A stretch of DNA of 64,000 nt from DASXTC01 sp036505635. GTDB lineage: Bacteria; Acidobacteriota; Polarisedimenticolia; JACPZX01; DASXTC01. The notes under the pieces were generated by a model that was given only the letters and a program-made list of their open reading frames with translations, had not been told where the DNA came from and did not search any database. Positions within the stretch are counted from its first letter, which is position 1. Every line of letters begins with the position of its first letter. The stretch spans positions 6,601-70,600 of the forward strand of contig DASXTC010000009.1 in the NCBI GenBank assembly GCA_036505635.1. The letters are read 5' to 3'. Made by a program: the position numbers and the translations under genes. Below are positions 48,123 through 58,214 of the stretch, in pieces.

Positions 48123-49144
48123 TGTCCGCCATCATCGCCCTCGACGCCATGGGGGGCGATCATGCCCCCGCCTGCGTCGTGGAAGGCGCTCTGATGGCGG
48201 CCCGCGAGTACGGGCACCGCCTCATCCTGGTCGGTCGCCGGCCGGTGATCGAGCAGGAGATCGCGAGGCACGCCGGCGCCGGGCATGAGAAGGACCTCCT
48301 CTCCATCGAGCATGCCGACGACGTCATCGAGATGCACGAGTCGCCCGCCCAGGCCCTGCGCCGGAAGAAACACTCCTCCATCCGCGTCGCCTGCCATCTG
48401 GTCCGCGAGGGAAGGGCGCAGGGGGTGATCTCCGCGGGCAACACGGGCGCGGTGATGGTGACCGCGAAGGTCGTGCTCGGGACCCTGCACGGCGTGGAGC
48501 GCCCGGGCGTGATGGCCGTCCTGCCGAACCTCAAGGGGCGCACGGTCTGGCTCGACGTGGGCGCCAACGTGAATCCTCGGTCCGAACACCTCATGCAGTT
48601 CGCGGTGATGGGACACATCTACTCGCGCGAGATGCTCGGCGTGAAGGACCCCCGCGTCGGTATCCTGAGCATCGGCGAGGAGGAGTCGAAGGGAAACGCG
48701 GTCACCAAGGAGGTCCTGGGCCTGCTGCGAGGATGTCCGATGAACTTCATCGGCAACGTGGAGGGAAGGGACATCTTCAACGGCAACGCCGACGTCATCG
48801 TCTCGGACGGCTTCACGGGCAACGTGAGCCTCAAGGCGATCGAAAGCGTGGCGGAGATGCTCGCGGCGATGCTCCGCCAGGAGATCCGCGCGAGCTGGTC
48901 CGCCAGGCTGGGGTATCTCTTCGCGCGGGGCGCCTTCCGCCGCTTCAAGAAGAAGATCGACTACGCCGAATACGGCGGCATGCCCCTGCTGGGCGTCCGG
49001 GGAAGCGCCATCATCTGCCACGGGCGCTCCTCGGCGAGGGCGATCAAGAACGCGGTCCGCGTGGCCGCCGAGGTGATCGAGTGCCGCGTGAACGACCGCA
49101 TCGAAGAGGTCATGACGGCGCAGCGCGAGCTGCTCGCCGTCTGA
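48122..49144 (+). CDS. plsX: Phosphate acyltransferase PlsX
   Basis: Converts acyl-ACP to acyl-phosphate for PlsY (here at 12808). The 340-residue product begins IIALDAMGGDHAP and has AGVISAGNTGA-like GVISAGNTGAVM, LDVGANVNPRSEHLMQFA, GNVEGRDIFNGNADVIVSDGFTGN and the C-terminal GMPLLGVRG...GRSSARAIKNAV, all standard. It bridges the ribosomal rpmF and the fatty acid genes. Confidence 0.96.
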   Translation: MSAIIALDAMGGDHAPACVVEGALMAAREYGHRLILVGRRPVIEQEIARHAGAGHEKDLLSIEHADDVIEMHESPAQALRRKKHSSIRVACHLVREGRAQGVISAGNTGAVMVTAKVVLGTLHGVERPGVMAVLPNLKGRTVWLDVGANVNPRSEHLMQFAVMGHIYSREMLGVKDPRVGILSIGEEESKGNAVTKEVLGLLRGCPMNFIGNVEGRDIFNGNADVIVSDGFTGNVSLKAIESVAEMLAAMLRQEIRASWSARLGYLFARGAFRRFKKKIDYAEYGGMPLLGVRGSAIICHGRSSARAIKNAVRVAAEVIECRVNDRIEEVMTAQRELLAV

Positions 49145-49156
49145 AGGAGGGGCCGC

Positions 49157-50106
<950 letters not shown>

Positions 50107-50110
<4 letters not shown>

Positions 50111-50841
50111 AGGGGAAGGTCGCTCTGGTGTCGGGCGCGTCCCGGGGGATCGGACGGGCCATCGCGCTGCGTCTCGCGGGGGCCGGCTCGGACCTGGCGC
50201 TGACCGCCCGGGACGCCGGTCGCCTCGAGGAGGTGGCGCGCGAGGCGCGGGTCACCGGTGTGCGCGTGTCGGTCTATCCCGCGGACATGGCCGACGGCGA
50301 CGCGGTGGAGTCCGTCGTGGAAAGAGCCCAGGCGGAGATGGGAGAGCTCCACCATGTCGTGGCCAACGCTGGCATCACGGTCGACGCGCTCACGATGCGG
50401 CTCAAGCCGGAGGACTGGGACCGGGTCCTGGCCGTGAACCTCACGGGCGCGTTCCGGCTCGTCCGGGCGGCGCTGGGCCCGATGGTGCGGGCTCGCTACG
50501 GCCGGGTGGTGTTCATCTCCTCGGTGGCCGGGTTGATGGGCAACCCGGGGCAGGCCGCCTATGCGGCCTCCAAGGCGGGTCTCCTGGGCTTCGCCAAGTC
50601 GCTCGCCAAGGAGTTCGGCTCGCGCAGCATCACCGTCAACGTGGTGGCGCCCGGGCTCATCGAGACGGACATGGCGCGCGCTCTGGGTGATGCCAGACGC
50701 GAGGAGCTGATGGCGCTGGTTCCGCTCCGCAGGCTCGGCACCGCCGAAGAAGTGGCCGGGGCGGTCGCGTTTCTCCTGGGCGACGACGCCGCCTACATCA
50801 CCGGGGCGGTTATCAACATCAGCGGCGGCCTCTACATGTAG
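50107..50841 (+). CDS. fabG: 3-oxoacyl-ACP reductase FabG
   Basis: NADPH-dependent reduction of 3-ketoacyl-ACP. 244 residues of the SDR family: GASRGIGRAIA (about 9-19), NAGIT, catalytic Ser in FISSVAGLMGNPGQ, and YAASK (Tyr about 152, Lys 156). The start is TTG overlapping the fabD stop (TTGA), giving the canonical KGKVALVSG. acpP and fabF follow. Confidence 0.95.
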
Positions 50842-50857
50842 AGTGAGCGCTCTCATG

Positions 50858-50886
50858 CTGGACGGCCGCTTGACGTGTGTTAGACT
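50858..50886 (+). promoter_or_regulatory. Possible internal promoter upstream of acpP
   Basis: An extended -10 TGT-TAGACT (50878-50886) lies 17 bases after CTGGAC (50858-50863), about 80 bases before acpP. A TTGACG between them is badly spaced for this -10. acpP often needs extra expression over fabG, which would fit. A T-run at 50893-50900 has no clear stem before it, so it is not called as a terminator. Confidence 0.35.
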
Positions 50887-50969
50887 GACATGCTTTTTTT
50901 GCGTGCGGTCGACTTGGCCCGCGCCCGACGGATGTTGCTGCAGCACGCTGGTCAAACCGGAGGACAGGA

Positions 50970-51200
50970 ATGACGATTGAGGAGAAGGTCAAGGGGATCA
51001 TCATCGAGCAGCTCGGCGTCGATGAGGAAGAGGTCACCCCGACGGCCTCCTTTGTCGATGATCTGGGCGCCGATTCCCTCGATCAGGTCGAGCTGGTGAT
51101 GGCGCTCGAGGAAGAGTTCAAGCTGGAGATCAGCGACGAGGACGCCGAGAAGATCAAGACGGTCCAGGACGCGGTCAACTACATCACCGCCCACAAGTAG
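50970..51200 (+). CDS. acpP: Acyl carrier protein
   Basis: 76-residue acidic carrier of fatty acyl intermediates. The phosphopantetheine attachment Ser36 is in [21 protein letters not shown]. Length and helix pattern ([20 protein letters not shown]) are standard. A strong GGAGGACAGG precedes the ATG. It lies between fabG and fabF. Confidence 0.97.
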   Translation: MTIEEKVKGIIIEQLGVDEEEVTPTASFVDDLGADSLDQVELVMALEEEFKLEISDEDAEKIKTVQDAVNYITAHK

Positions 51201-51253
51201 CCCGGGCGGGGGAACCTGGAGCACCCCTCGAAAGCCAAGTGAGCCACACCGCC

Positions 51254-52495
51254 ATGGAGAGACGTGTCGTCATCACGGGGATCGGGCTGGTCAGCCCGGT
51301 CGGCATCGGCACGCGCGAGAACTGGGAGGCGCTGCTCGCGGGCCGGTCCGGCATCGGGCCGATCACCCGCTTCGATACGACCAACTACCCGGCCCGTATC
51401 GCGGGTGAGGTGCGGGGCTTCGACCCGGCGGCCTACAGCCCCCTGAAGGAAGTCAAGAAGAGCGATCTCTTCATCCACTACGCTCTGGCGGCCACCCACT
51501 TCGCCATCGAGGACGCGGGGCTGAAGATCGACGCCGGCAACGCCGAGAGAGTCGGGGTCTACATCGGTTCCGGGATCGGTGGCCTTCCCTCCATCGAGCG
51601 CCAGCACGCGGAGCTGCTCGCCCGCGGCCCGCGCCGCATCTCCCCGTTCTTCATCGTCGGTCTCATCGTCAACCTCGCCTCCGGGCAGGTCTCGATCCGC
51701 TACGGCGCCAAGGGGCCGAACCTGGCCAACTCGACCGCCTGCTCCACCGGCACGCACGCGATTGGAGACTCGTCCCGCCTCATCGCGCGCGGCGACGCCG
51801 ACGCGATGATCTGCGGCGGCGCGGAGGGGGTCATCACGCCGCTGGCGGTGGGGGGGTTCTCCGCGATGCGCGCGCTCTCGACCCGCAACGAAGAGCCCGG
51901 CAAGGCGAGCCGTCCCTTCGACGCCGGCCGCGACGGCTTCGTGATCGGGGAGGGCGCGGGCATCGTGATCCTGGAGGAGCTGCGCCACGCCATGAAGCGA
52001 GGCGCTCCGATCTACGCGGAGATCGCCGGCTACGGACTCAGCGCTGACGCCTTCCATATCTCGGCCCCTTCGGAGGACGGCGACGGGCCGATCCGCGTGA
52101 TGCGCAACACGTTGGCCGACGCCGGCGTGACCGGCGCGGAGGTGGACTACATCAACGCCCACGGGACCTCCACGCCGATCGGCGATCGCATCGAAACGAT
52201 CGCGATCAAGGCCGTGTTCGGGGATCACGCGCGGAGCCTCGCCGTGTCCTCCACGAAGTCGATGACGGGGCATCTGCTGGGAGCCGCCGGCGGGCTGGAG
52301 ACGGGGATCACCGCTCTGGTGGTCAAGCATGGGGTGATCCCGCCCACGATCAACTACGAGGCCCCCGATCCAGAGTGCGACCTCGACTACGTCCCCAACG
52401 TGGCGCGCCGCCGCGAGGTCCGCTACGCGCTCAACAACTCGTTCGGCTTCGGCGGCACCAACGCAAGCATCCTCCTCAAGAGGTTCGATGCGTGA
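51254..52495 (+). CDS. fabF: 3-oxoacyl-ACP synthase II FabF
   Basis: Elongating condensing enzyme. From the ATG at 51254 it is 413 residues, the usual size (a GTG five codons upstream is less likely). The catalytic triad is Cys in [12 protein letters not shown] (about 163), His in [12 protein letters not shown] (about 302) and His in [13 protein letters not shown] (about 338). The C-terminal [12 protein letters not shown] is typical. The stop overlaps etfB (GTGA). Confidence 0.95.
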   Translation: MERRVVITGIGLVSPVGIGTRENWEALLAGRSGIGPITRFDTTNYPARIAGEVRGFDPAAYSPLKEVKKSDLFIHYALAATHFAIEDAGLKIDAGNAERVGVYIGSGIGGLPSIERQHAELLARGPRRISPFFIVGLIVNLASGQVSIRYGAKGPNLANSTACSTGTHAIGDSSRLIARGDADAMICGGAEGVITPLAVGGFSAMRALSTRNEEPGKASRPFDAGRDGFVIGEGAGIVILEELRHAMKRGAPIYAEIAGYGLSADAFHISAPSEDGDGPIRVMRNTLADAGVTGAEVDYINAHGTSTPIGDRIETIAIKAVFGDHARSLAVSSTKSMTGHLLGAAGGLETGITALVVKHGVIPPTINYEAPDPECDLDYVPNVARRREVRYALNNSFGFGGTNASILLKRFDA

Positions 52496-53280
52496 AGATC
52501 GCCGTCGTCATCAAGCAGGTTCCCGACACCGAGACGAGGATCGTCGTCGCCCAGAACGGCCGAACCATCGACGACTCCAGCGTCACCTGGATCGTGAACC
52601 CCTACGACGAGTACGCCATCGAGGAGGCGCTGCGGATCAAGGAGGCGAAGGGCGAGGGGGAGGTCGTCGTGCTGACGGTTGGCCCGGCGCGGGCGGCCAC
52701 GGCGCTTCGAACGTGCCTCGCGATGGGAGCGGATCGAGGCGTTCATCTGATCGATCCGGCGTTCGATGGGTCCGACTCGCTCGGCCTCGCGTCGATCCTC
52801 GCGGCCGCGATCAAGGGTTTCGCGCCCGATCTGGTACTGGCCGGCCAGTACGCCGTGGGCTCCGACAACCGGCAGGTCGGCATGATGCTGGCCGAGCTGC
52901 TCGCCATGCCCCACGTTTCGGTGGTCACGAAGCTCGAGCTCAAGGAAGGCGGTCTGGTGGCGCACCGCGAGATCGAGGGGGCTCACGAAGTGGTGGAGGC
53001 GCCGCTGCCCTGCGTGGTCACCGCGCAGAAGGGACTCAACGAACCGCGTTACGCAAGCCTCAAGGGAATCATGGCGGCCAAGAAGAAGCCGATCGAAGAG
53101 AAGGATGCCGCCGCGCTGGGGCTGGACCGAAACACGACAGGGGAGTCGGGCGCGAAGGTCCGCATCTCGAAGCTGGAGCTCCCCCCGCCCAAACAGGCCG
53201 GCAAGGTCTTCAAGGACGACGTGGACACGGCCGTCCGCGAAGTGGTCAGGCTCCTTCACGAGGAGGCTAAGGTCCTCTGA
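52492..53280 (+). CDS. etfB: Electron transfer flavoprotein beta subunit
   Basis: 262 residues starting at a GTG ([14 protein letters not shown]). AMP-binding and partner-binding motifs include [55 protein letters not shown] and [29 protein letters not shown] passes electrons from acyl-CoA and other dehydrogenases to the quinone pool. It is translationally coupled to fabF and to etfA. Confidence 0.95.
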   Translation: MKIAVVIKQVPDTETRIVVAQNGRTIDDSSVTWIVNPYDEYAIEEALRIKEAKGEGEVVVLTVGPARAATALRTCLAMGADRGVHLIDPAFDGSDSLGLASILAAAIKGFAPDLVLAGQYAVGSDNRQVGMMLAELLAMPHVSVVTKLELKEGGLVAHREIEGAHEVVEAPLPCVVTAQKGLNEPRYASLKGIMAAKKKPIEEKDAAALGLDRNTTGESGAKVRISKLELPPPKQAGKVFKDDVDTAVREVVRLLHEEAKVL

Positions 53281-54263
53281 TGGCGGGCGTGCTGGTCTTC
53301 GCGGAGCAAAGGGAAGGCAGGCTCAAGAAACCGAGCCTGGAGGCGGTGTCCGAAGGACGGCGACTCGCGGCCGGGCTCGGTGGCGACCTGACCGTCCTGC
53401 TGATCGGAGACGACCCGACCGCGGGGATCCCGGACGTCAAGCGCCTGGGGGCCGACAGGATCCTGACCGTCCGAGAACCGCGCCTGCGCCTCTACGCTCC
53501 GGAAGCCTACACACGCGCCGCCGAGGAGGCCGTGCGCAAGGTCGATCCGGACCTCTTCCTCATGGCGGCCTCGGCGATGGGGAAGGACCTCGCCCCGCGC
53601 GTGGCCGCCCGCCTGCGCACCGGTCTCGCGTCAGACTGCACGGGGCTCACCTGCGATGGCGGCTCGATCTCGGCCCGGCGTCCCGTGTACTCGGGAAAGG
53701 CGATCGCGACAATGACCTTCGTCGCGTGCCGGCCGGCCATGGCCACGCTGAGGCCCAATGTCTTTCCGATTCCCGCGCAGCCGGCCGGGGGACGGGGCGA
53801 GGCCCTCGATCTGCCCGTGCCGTTCGAGGATTCCCACTTCCGTTGCCGGACGCTCTCGGTGGAGGCGGCCCAGGGGACGAAGCTCGACGTCGCGGAGGCC
53901 GACATCGTGGTGTCGGGCGGCCGCGCCATGAAGGGACCCGAGAACTTCAAGTACATCCAGGAGCTGGCCGACGCCCTGGGGGGCGCGGTCGGCGCCTCGC
54001 GGGCGGCGGTCGACGCGGGATGGATCGATCATCAGCACCAGGTGGGGCAGACCGGCAAGGTCGTCTCCCCCAGCCTTTACATCGCCTGCGGGATCTCGGG
54101 GGCGATCCAGCACCTGGCGGGGATGTCCTCCTCGAAGGTGATCGTCGCGATCAACAAGGACGCCGATGCTCCGATCTTCAAGATCGCCGACTACGGGATC
54201 GTGGGGGATCTCTACGAGGTGATCCCGAAGCTCGTCGCCGAGGTCAGGAAGCTCAAGGCCTGA
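53280..54263 (+). CDS. etfA: Electron transfer flavoprotein alpha subunit
   Basis: 327 residues. The C-terminal FAD domain (about 200-325) carries [60 protein letters not shown] and [20 protein letters not shown], all standard. The N-terminal part opens [23 protein letters not shown] overlaps the etfB stop. It converges on the GAPDH-like gene with only four bases between. Confidence 0.95.
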   Translation: MAGVLVFAEQREGRLKKPSLEAVSEGRRLAAGLGGDLTVLLIGDDPTAGIPDVKRLGADRILTVREPRLRLYAPEAYTRAAEEAVRKVDPDLFLMAASAMGKDLAPRVAARLRTGLASDCTGLTCDGGSISARRPVYSGKAIATMTFVACRPAMATLRPNVFPIPAQPAGGRGEALDLPVPFEDSHFRCRTLSVEAAQGTKLDVAEADIVVSGGRAMKGPENFKYIQELADALGGAVGASRAAVDAGWIDHQHQVGQTGKVVSPSLYIACGISGAIQHLAGMSSSKVIVAINKDADAPIFKIADYGIVGDLYEVIPKLVAEVRKLKA

Positions 54264-54267
54264 ATCC

Positions 54268-55338
54268 TCAGACTTCCTCGAAGAAATAGGGCTTCATGCA
54301 CTGGATCTTCTCCTCGTAGGTCTTCGGGTAGAGGAACCAGGTCGCCGCCGCCACCGACGACAGAATCGGATTGCCGTCCTGGGGCGTGAAGCAAAACCCG
54401 ACCACCTCCGTGCCGTCCTTCACCATCAGGCTCGGCACCGCCACGACGGTCTGGCTCAGGATGCGGCCGTAGTGGCCGTAGTCGCGCCCGAAGGAAAAGA
54501 TCGAGTTGGCCGACATCTTGTGCGATAGGGCGACGCGATCGTTGGCCTTCAGGCGCCGGATCACCTCCTCGGTGGTGACCTTTCTCTTGAGCCGGATGTT
54601 GAACCAGATGCTGTGCATGTACTGGGTGTTCACCTTCATGGCCGACGAGAATACATTGTTCAGATCTATCCCCAGCGTGTTGAAGAGATGCCAGACGTCG
54701 CGGGCGTGGTGCGTCCCGAAGGTCTGGTCCTTGTGCTTGCCCGCCTGGGGGGACGGGCAGAACGAACCGTCCTGCGAGATGTCGTTCGCGCGGCGGATGC
54801 ACAGGAAACGGGCCTCCACGAGGTTGTCCGGTCCGCCGTCGGACATCGCGATGTTGTTGATCAGGACGGCCAGGTTGTGGGTGTTGCAGGACACGACCTG
54901 GAGGAACTGGTCCTCGCCCTGTTTGAGCGCCTGATCGTTGATCCCGCGCGCGTAGGGCTTGCCGAAGCCGAACTCGCTTCCCTGGGCGATGAAGCCCAGA
55001 GTGTTTCTCTTGTAGTTCTCGTAGATCTCCACCTTGTTCTGGTTGCCCACCGGGGTGCAGTCGATGACCACCGAGGCCCGCTCGATCGCCTCGGAGGCCT
55101 CGAAGTGGGGCTCGAGCCCGATCTCCTTGAAGCCGTCCATCGAATCGGCGTCCACCGCCAGCTTGGCGCCGCGCCGCTTGAGCTGTTTGACCTTCGAACG
55201 GTCCGTGAGCAGGGGAGTTCTCTTGTGGAAGGTGACCTCCTCGATCCCGAGGGCATCCTGCATGTTGACGAGCAGGCCGATGAGTGGCTCGCCGATGGTG
55301 CCGGTCCCCACAACGTGTACGATCTTCTTCTCAGTCAT
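54268..55338 (-). CDS. Type II (archaeal-like) glyceraldehyde-3-phosphate dehydrogenase family protein
   Basis: 356 residues. The N-terminal dinucleotide fold has VHVVGTGTIGEPLIGLL (about 7-23). The mid part has SVVIDCTPVGNQNK and IAQGSEFGFGKPYARGIN. A nucleophile-like Cys151 lies in VVSCNTHNLAVLINN, close to the SCNTTG of archaeal type II GAPDH. It is not like the classical bacterial GapA (ASCTTNCLAP). Activity on glyceraldehyde 3-phosphate is inferred and another aldehyde substrate is possible. It has its own strong promoter and stands alone on the minus strand. Confidence 0.65.
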   Translation of the reverse strand: MTEKKIVHVVGTGTIGEPLIGLLVNMQDALGIEEVTFHKRTPLLTDRSKVKQLKRRGAKLAVDADSMDGFKEIGLEPHFEASEAIERASVVIDCTPVGNQNKVEIYENYKRNTLGFIAQGSEFGFGKPYARGINDQALKQGEDQFLQVVSCNTHNLAVLINNIAMSDGGPDNLVEARFLCIRRANDISQDGSFCPSPQAGKHKDQTFGTHHARDVWHLFNTLGIDLNNVFSSAMKVNTQYMHSIWFNIRLKRKVTTEEVIRRLKANDRVALSHKMSANSIFSFGRDYGHYGRILSQTVVAVPSLMVKDGTEVVGFCFTPQDGNPILSSVAAATWFLYPKTYEEKIQCMKPYFFEEV

Positions 55339-55398
55339 CGAAGGCTCCGCAGCACCGCCGATCGGGACAGCAAGCCCCGCCTCGATGCCCTGTCATGC

Positions 55399-55418
55399 TC
55401 AAGTAACGCTTCAAGTAA
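55399..55418. repeat. Direct repeat in the leader of the GAPDH-like gene
   Basis: TCAAGTAA occurs at 55399-55406 and 55411-55418, 12 bases apart (about one helical turn). On the transcribed minus strand this reads TTACTTGA-N4-TTACTTGA, about 25-45 bases downstream of the predicted start site. Direct repeats at one-turn spacing often mark a dimeric regulator's operator. Confidence 0.4.
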
Positions 55419-55449
55419 TGAGGCCCACATCGGGGCCATGGATGGCTCC

Positions 55450-55478
55450 AAAATATCGTGGAGGTCACGGGCTGTCAA
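55450..55478 (-). promoter_or_regulatory. Predicted promoter of the GAPDH-like gene
   Basis: On the minus strand TTGACA (55478-55473) is followed after 17 bases by TATTTT (55455-55450). Transcription would start near 55443, giving a leader of about 105 bases that contains the direct repeats at 55399-55418. Confidence 0.6.
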
Positions 55479-55536
55479 CGAAGCGCGCCTCGCGGTCCTC
55501 GGCACGCCACCTCTCGAGCCGCCCGCCATCCTACTC

Positions 55537-55566
55537 TTGACATGGCGATGATCCATCTTCTACCTT
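55537..55566 (+). promoter_or_regulatory. Predicted promoter of the hprK-PTS operon
   Basis: TTGACA (55537-55542) is followed after 18 bases by TACCTT (55561-55566). The -35 box is perfect and the -10 box is weak (3 of 6). The leader to the hprK ATG is about 60 bases and has an AGAGGT ribosome site. Confidence 0.4.
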
Positions 55567-55635
55567 TGAGCTTATCTGACCGGAACTTTCAGGTCGGATC
55601 CTAAAGTAAAGCGCTAGACCATAGAGGTCTCCGTC

Positions 55636-56604
55636 ATGCTCCCTGCCGATGTCGCGGTCATGACCCCCAGAATCCGCGTGCGCGATCTCATGCTGGGTGA
55701 CGCGGCGCACCTCGGTCTCGAGCTGATCGGCGGCGCGGCCGGCGTCGAAAAGGAGATCACTGTCCCGCGTATCCAGAAACCGGGGCTCTCGCTGGCCGGC
55801 TTCATCGAGTACATCCATCCTGGCCGCGTCCAGATACTCGGACAGAGCGAGATCACCTTCCTCAACGGCCAGACTCCAGAGCGCCGGCGCGACATCCTGA
55901 ACGATGTCTGCGGGTGCGGCGTGACCTGCTTCGTGATCACCAAGAACCTGGCGCCCCCGGACGAGCTGCGTGCGGCCGCCGAGGTCTACGGCATCCCGCT
56001 GCTCAGGACGAAGCTTGTCTCCTCCGCGACCATCGACGGGCTCACGCGGTTTCTCGAGGAGAGGCTGGCGCCGCGTATCAGCCTGCACGGGGTGGTGCTC
56101 GACATCTACGGCGTGGGCGTCCTGCTTCTCGGCGACAGCGGCGTGGGCAAGAGCGAGTGCGCGCTCGACCTGATCGTGCGGGGCCACCGTCTCGTGTCCG
56201 ACGACGTCGTCGAGATCAAGCGCAAGGGGGCCGCGCTCAACACGAGCGGCCCGGAGCTGACCCGCTACCACATGGAGATCCGGGGTCTCGGGATCATCAA
56301 CATCAAGGACCTGTTCGGCGTGGCCGCGGTTCGCCTGACCAAGGACCTGGATCTGGTGGTCAGGCTCGATCCCTGGCAGGAGGGCAAGGAGTACGAACGC
56401 CTCGGCCTGGACGCGCGCACCTTCGAGATCATGGGGATTTCCATCCCGTTCATCGAGATGCCGGTCGCGCCCGGCCGCCACCTGTCGGTCCTCATCGAGG
56501 TGGCCGCGCGCAATCACCTTCTGAAGACGAAGGGGTACGATCCCGCTCGGGAGCTGGCCGGGAAACTGGAGGCGCGGCTGGCGGAAGGTCCCGCCGAGCC
56601 CTGA
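55636..56604 (+). CDS. hprK: HPr kinase/phosphorylase
   Basis: Phosphorylates and dephosphorylates HPr at Ser46. 322 residues. The N-terminal domain has VPRIQKPGLSLAGFIEYIHPGRVQILG. The kinase core has the P-loop GDSGVGKSECALDLI (about 166-180), SDDVVEIKRKG and the signature EIRGLGIINIKDLFG (about 214-228). The ATG at 55636 has AGAGGT seven bases upstream; an internal ATG (55660, MTPRIRVRDLML) is possible. The target HPr is encoded 1.3 kb downstream with its Ser46 intact. Confidence 0.94.
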   Translation: MLPADVAVMTPRIRVRDLMLGDAAHLGLELIGGAAGVEKEITVPRIQKPGLSLAGFIEYIHPGRVQILGQSEITFLNGQTPERRRDILNDVCGCGVTCFVITKNLAPPDELRAAAEVYGIPLLRTKLVSSATIDGLTRFLEERLAPRISLHGVVLDIYGVGVLLLGDSGVGKSECALDLIVRGHRLVSDDVVEIKRKGAALNTSGPELTRYHMEIRGLGIINIKDLFGVAAVRLTKDLDLVVRLDPWQEGKEYERLGLDARTFEIMGISIPFIEMPVAPGRHLSVLIEVAARNHLLKTKGYDPARELAGKLEARLAEGPAEP

Positions 56605-56610
56605 GGGAAG

Positions 56611-57477
56611 ATGAAGCTCAACAAGCTGGTGATCATCACGGGGCTGTCCGGTTCCGGGAAGAGCCTAGCCGCGAACTGCTTCGAGGACATGGGGTACTAC
56701 TGCGTCGACAATCTGCCCATCCAGCTCATTCCCGTCTTCATCGACCTGATCTGGAGGACGCCCGGCGAGGTCCGGCAGGCGGCCCTCGTCATCGACATCC
56801 GGGAGGGATCCTTCCTCAACGACTTTCCCGAGATCCTCGATCAACTCCGCAGGCAGGATATCGACGTGTCGGTCCTCTTCTTCGAGGCGACCACCGAGAC
56901 ACTGATACGCCGGTTCTCCGAGACGAGGAGGCCACACCCGCTGGCGGGCGCCGCCTCGCTGGAGGAGGGAATCCGCAGGGAGAGGGAGATCCTGCGCCCG
57001 ATCCGCGAACGGGCCGACCGCATCATCGAGTCGTCGGCCTTCAACGTGCACGAGATGAGGGCCTACCTGTTCGACAACTACGCGGAGCAGGACCGCACCG
57101 GAGCCCTGTTCGTCTCGGTGGTGAGCTTCGGCTACAAGTACGGCCTGCCGCCGGAGGCGGACCTGTTGTTCGACGTGCGCTTTCTTCCGAACCCGCATTT
57201 CGTCGAGGAGCTCAGGGCGAAGTCGGGCCTCGATCCCGAGGTCCTCGCGTACCTGGAGGCCATCGAGGACTACCGGCAATACTTCCAGATGGTCTTCTCG
57301 CTGCTGCTGTTCCTGGTGCCGCGGTTCGTCAAGGAAGGCAAGACCTACCTCACGATCGGTATCGGCTGCACCGGCGGCCGCCATCGATCCGTAAGCATGG
57401 CTCAGAAACTGGGCGAGGAGCTCGGCCGGCAGGGGTATCGCGTCAAGACGACGCACCGGGACCTGTGGAAGACTTAG
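56611..57477 (+). CDS. rapZ: RNase adapter protein RapZ (YvcJ family)
   Basis: 288 residues. The N-terminal P-loop GLSGSGKSLAANCFEDMGYYCVDNLP (about 11-36) and the C-terminal domain with GIGCTGGRHRSVSMA (about 250-264) are the family marks. In E. coli RapZ senses glucosamine 6-phosphate and directs GlmZ decay; in Gram-positives YvcJ binds nucleotides. Linkage to HPr kinase and PTS genes is common. No glmS or GlmZ-like RNA was found here. Confidence 0.93.
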   Translation: MKLNKLVIITGLSGSGKSLAANCFEDMGYYCVDNLPIQLIPVFIDLIWRTPGEVRQAALVIDIREGSFLNDFPEILDQLRRQDIDVSVLFFEATTETLIRRFSETRRPHPLAGAASLEEGIRREREILRPIRERADRIIESSAFNVHEMRAYLFDNYAEQDRTGALFVSVVSFGYKYGLPPEADLLFDVRFLPNPHFVEELRAKSGLDPEVLAYLEAIEDYRQYFQMVFSLLLFLVPRFVKEGKTYLTIGIGCTGGRHRSVSMAQKLGEELGRQGYRVKTTHRDLWKT

Positions 57478-57501
57478 CCGGAATGGGAGGCTGAACGGAG
57501 A

Positions 57502-57948
57502 ATGGTCGGCGCCCTGGTGGTGACGCACGGAGAAGTGGCTCGCGAGCTGGTCAACGCGGCCCACCGGATCATGGGAGACCGTCCGGAGCTGGGGGCGGTC
57601 TGCATCGGGTGGGAGGAGGACGTGGCGTCGGCGCGGCGCAAGATCGAGGCCGCGATCGCCGAGATGGACAGCGGCTCGGGCGTGTTGATCCTGACCGACA
57701 TGTTCGGCGGCACCGCCTCCAATCTGAGTCTCGCGCTGCTCGAGCCGGGACGGATCGAGGTGGTTACGGGCGTGAACCTCTCCATGCTCCTGAAGCTCGG
57801 CAACATATCAAGCGCCGGTCTGAGCCTCCCCGACCTGGCGGAGGCGGTCTGCGCGCGCGGGCGCGAGTCGATCCAGATCCCAGCGCGCTCGCTGCGGACC
57901 CGGCCGCCGGGCGCGGGGCAGGGCGCCCTCAAGGAAGGGACTCGATGA
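57502..57948 (+). CDS. PTS EIIA component, mannose (Man) family
   Basis: 148 residues of the EIIA-Man fold. The phosphorylated His is His9 in LVVTHGEVARELV. Other marks are SGVLILTDMFGGTASNLSL (about 53-71) and VVTGVNLSMLLKL. The last 30 residues are basic and loosely folded. It lacks EIIB fusion, and no EIIB/EIIC/EIID is adjacent, suggesting a regulatory role. The stop overlaps the HPr start. Confidence 0.88.
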   Translation: MVGALVVTHGEVARELVNAAHRIMGDRPELGAVCIGWEEDVASARRKIEAAIAEMDSGSGVLILTDMFGGTASNLSLALLEPGRIEVVTGVNLSMLLKLGNISSAGLSLPDLAEAVCARGRESIQIPARSLRTRPPGAGQGALKEGTR

Positions 57949-58214
57949 TCGAGGCCCAGATCACCATCGTGAACCAGCTCGGCCTGCACATGCGGGCGGC
58001 GGGCAAGTTCGCCAAGCTGGCGGGCCGCTTCCGCAGCCGCATCCACCTGATGCGGGACGGCGTCTCGGTGGACGGCAAGTCGATCGTCGGGATACTCACG
58101 CTGGCGGCGGCCCAGGGATCGACCCTCACGCTGCGCGCGGAGGGAGAGGATGAGAACGACGCGCTGAAGGCCCTCGGGGACCTGGTGGCGGGGCGTTTCG
58201 GAGAGGACCAATGA
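57945..58214 (+). CDS. ptsH: Phosphocarrier protein HPr
   Basis: 89 residues. His15 (phosphorylated by EI) is in QLGLHMRAAGKFA and Ser46 (HprK target) in VDGKSIVGILTLAA. Arg17 is kept, but the usual GLHARPA reads GLHMRAA, with Pro18 replaced by Ala. Both regulatory sites are therefore present, matching the hprK gene upstream. Overlaps EIIA (ATGA) and EI (ATGA) show tight coupling. Confidence 0.92.
   Translation: MIEAQITIVNQLGLHMRAAGKFAKLAGRFRSRIHLMRDGVSVDGKSIVGILTLAAAQGSTLTLRAEGEDENDALKALGDLVAGRFGEDQ

Noticed and set aside
50887..50905. T-run after fabG as an intrinsic terminator
   Set aside because: No stable stem precedes the T-run, and acpP and fabF belong to the same functional operon.
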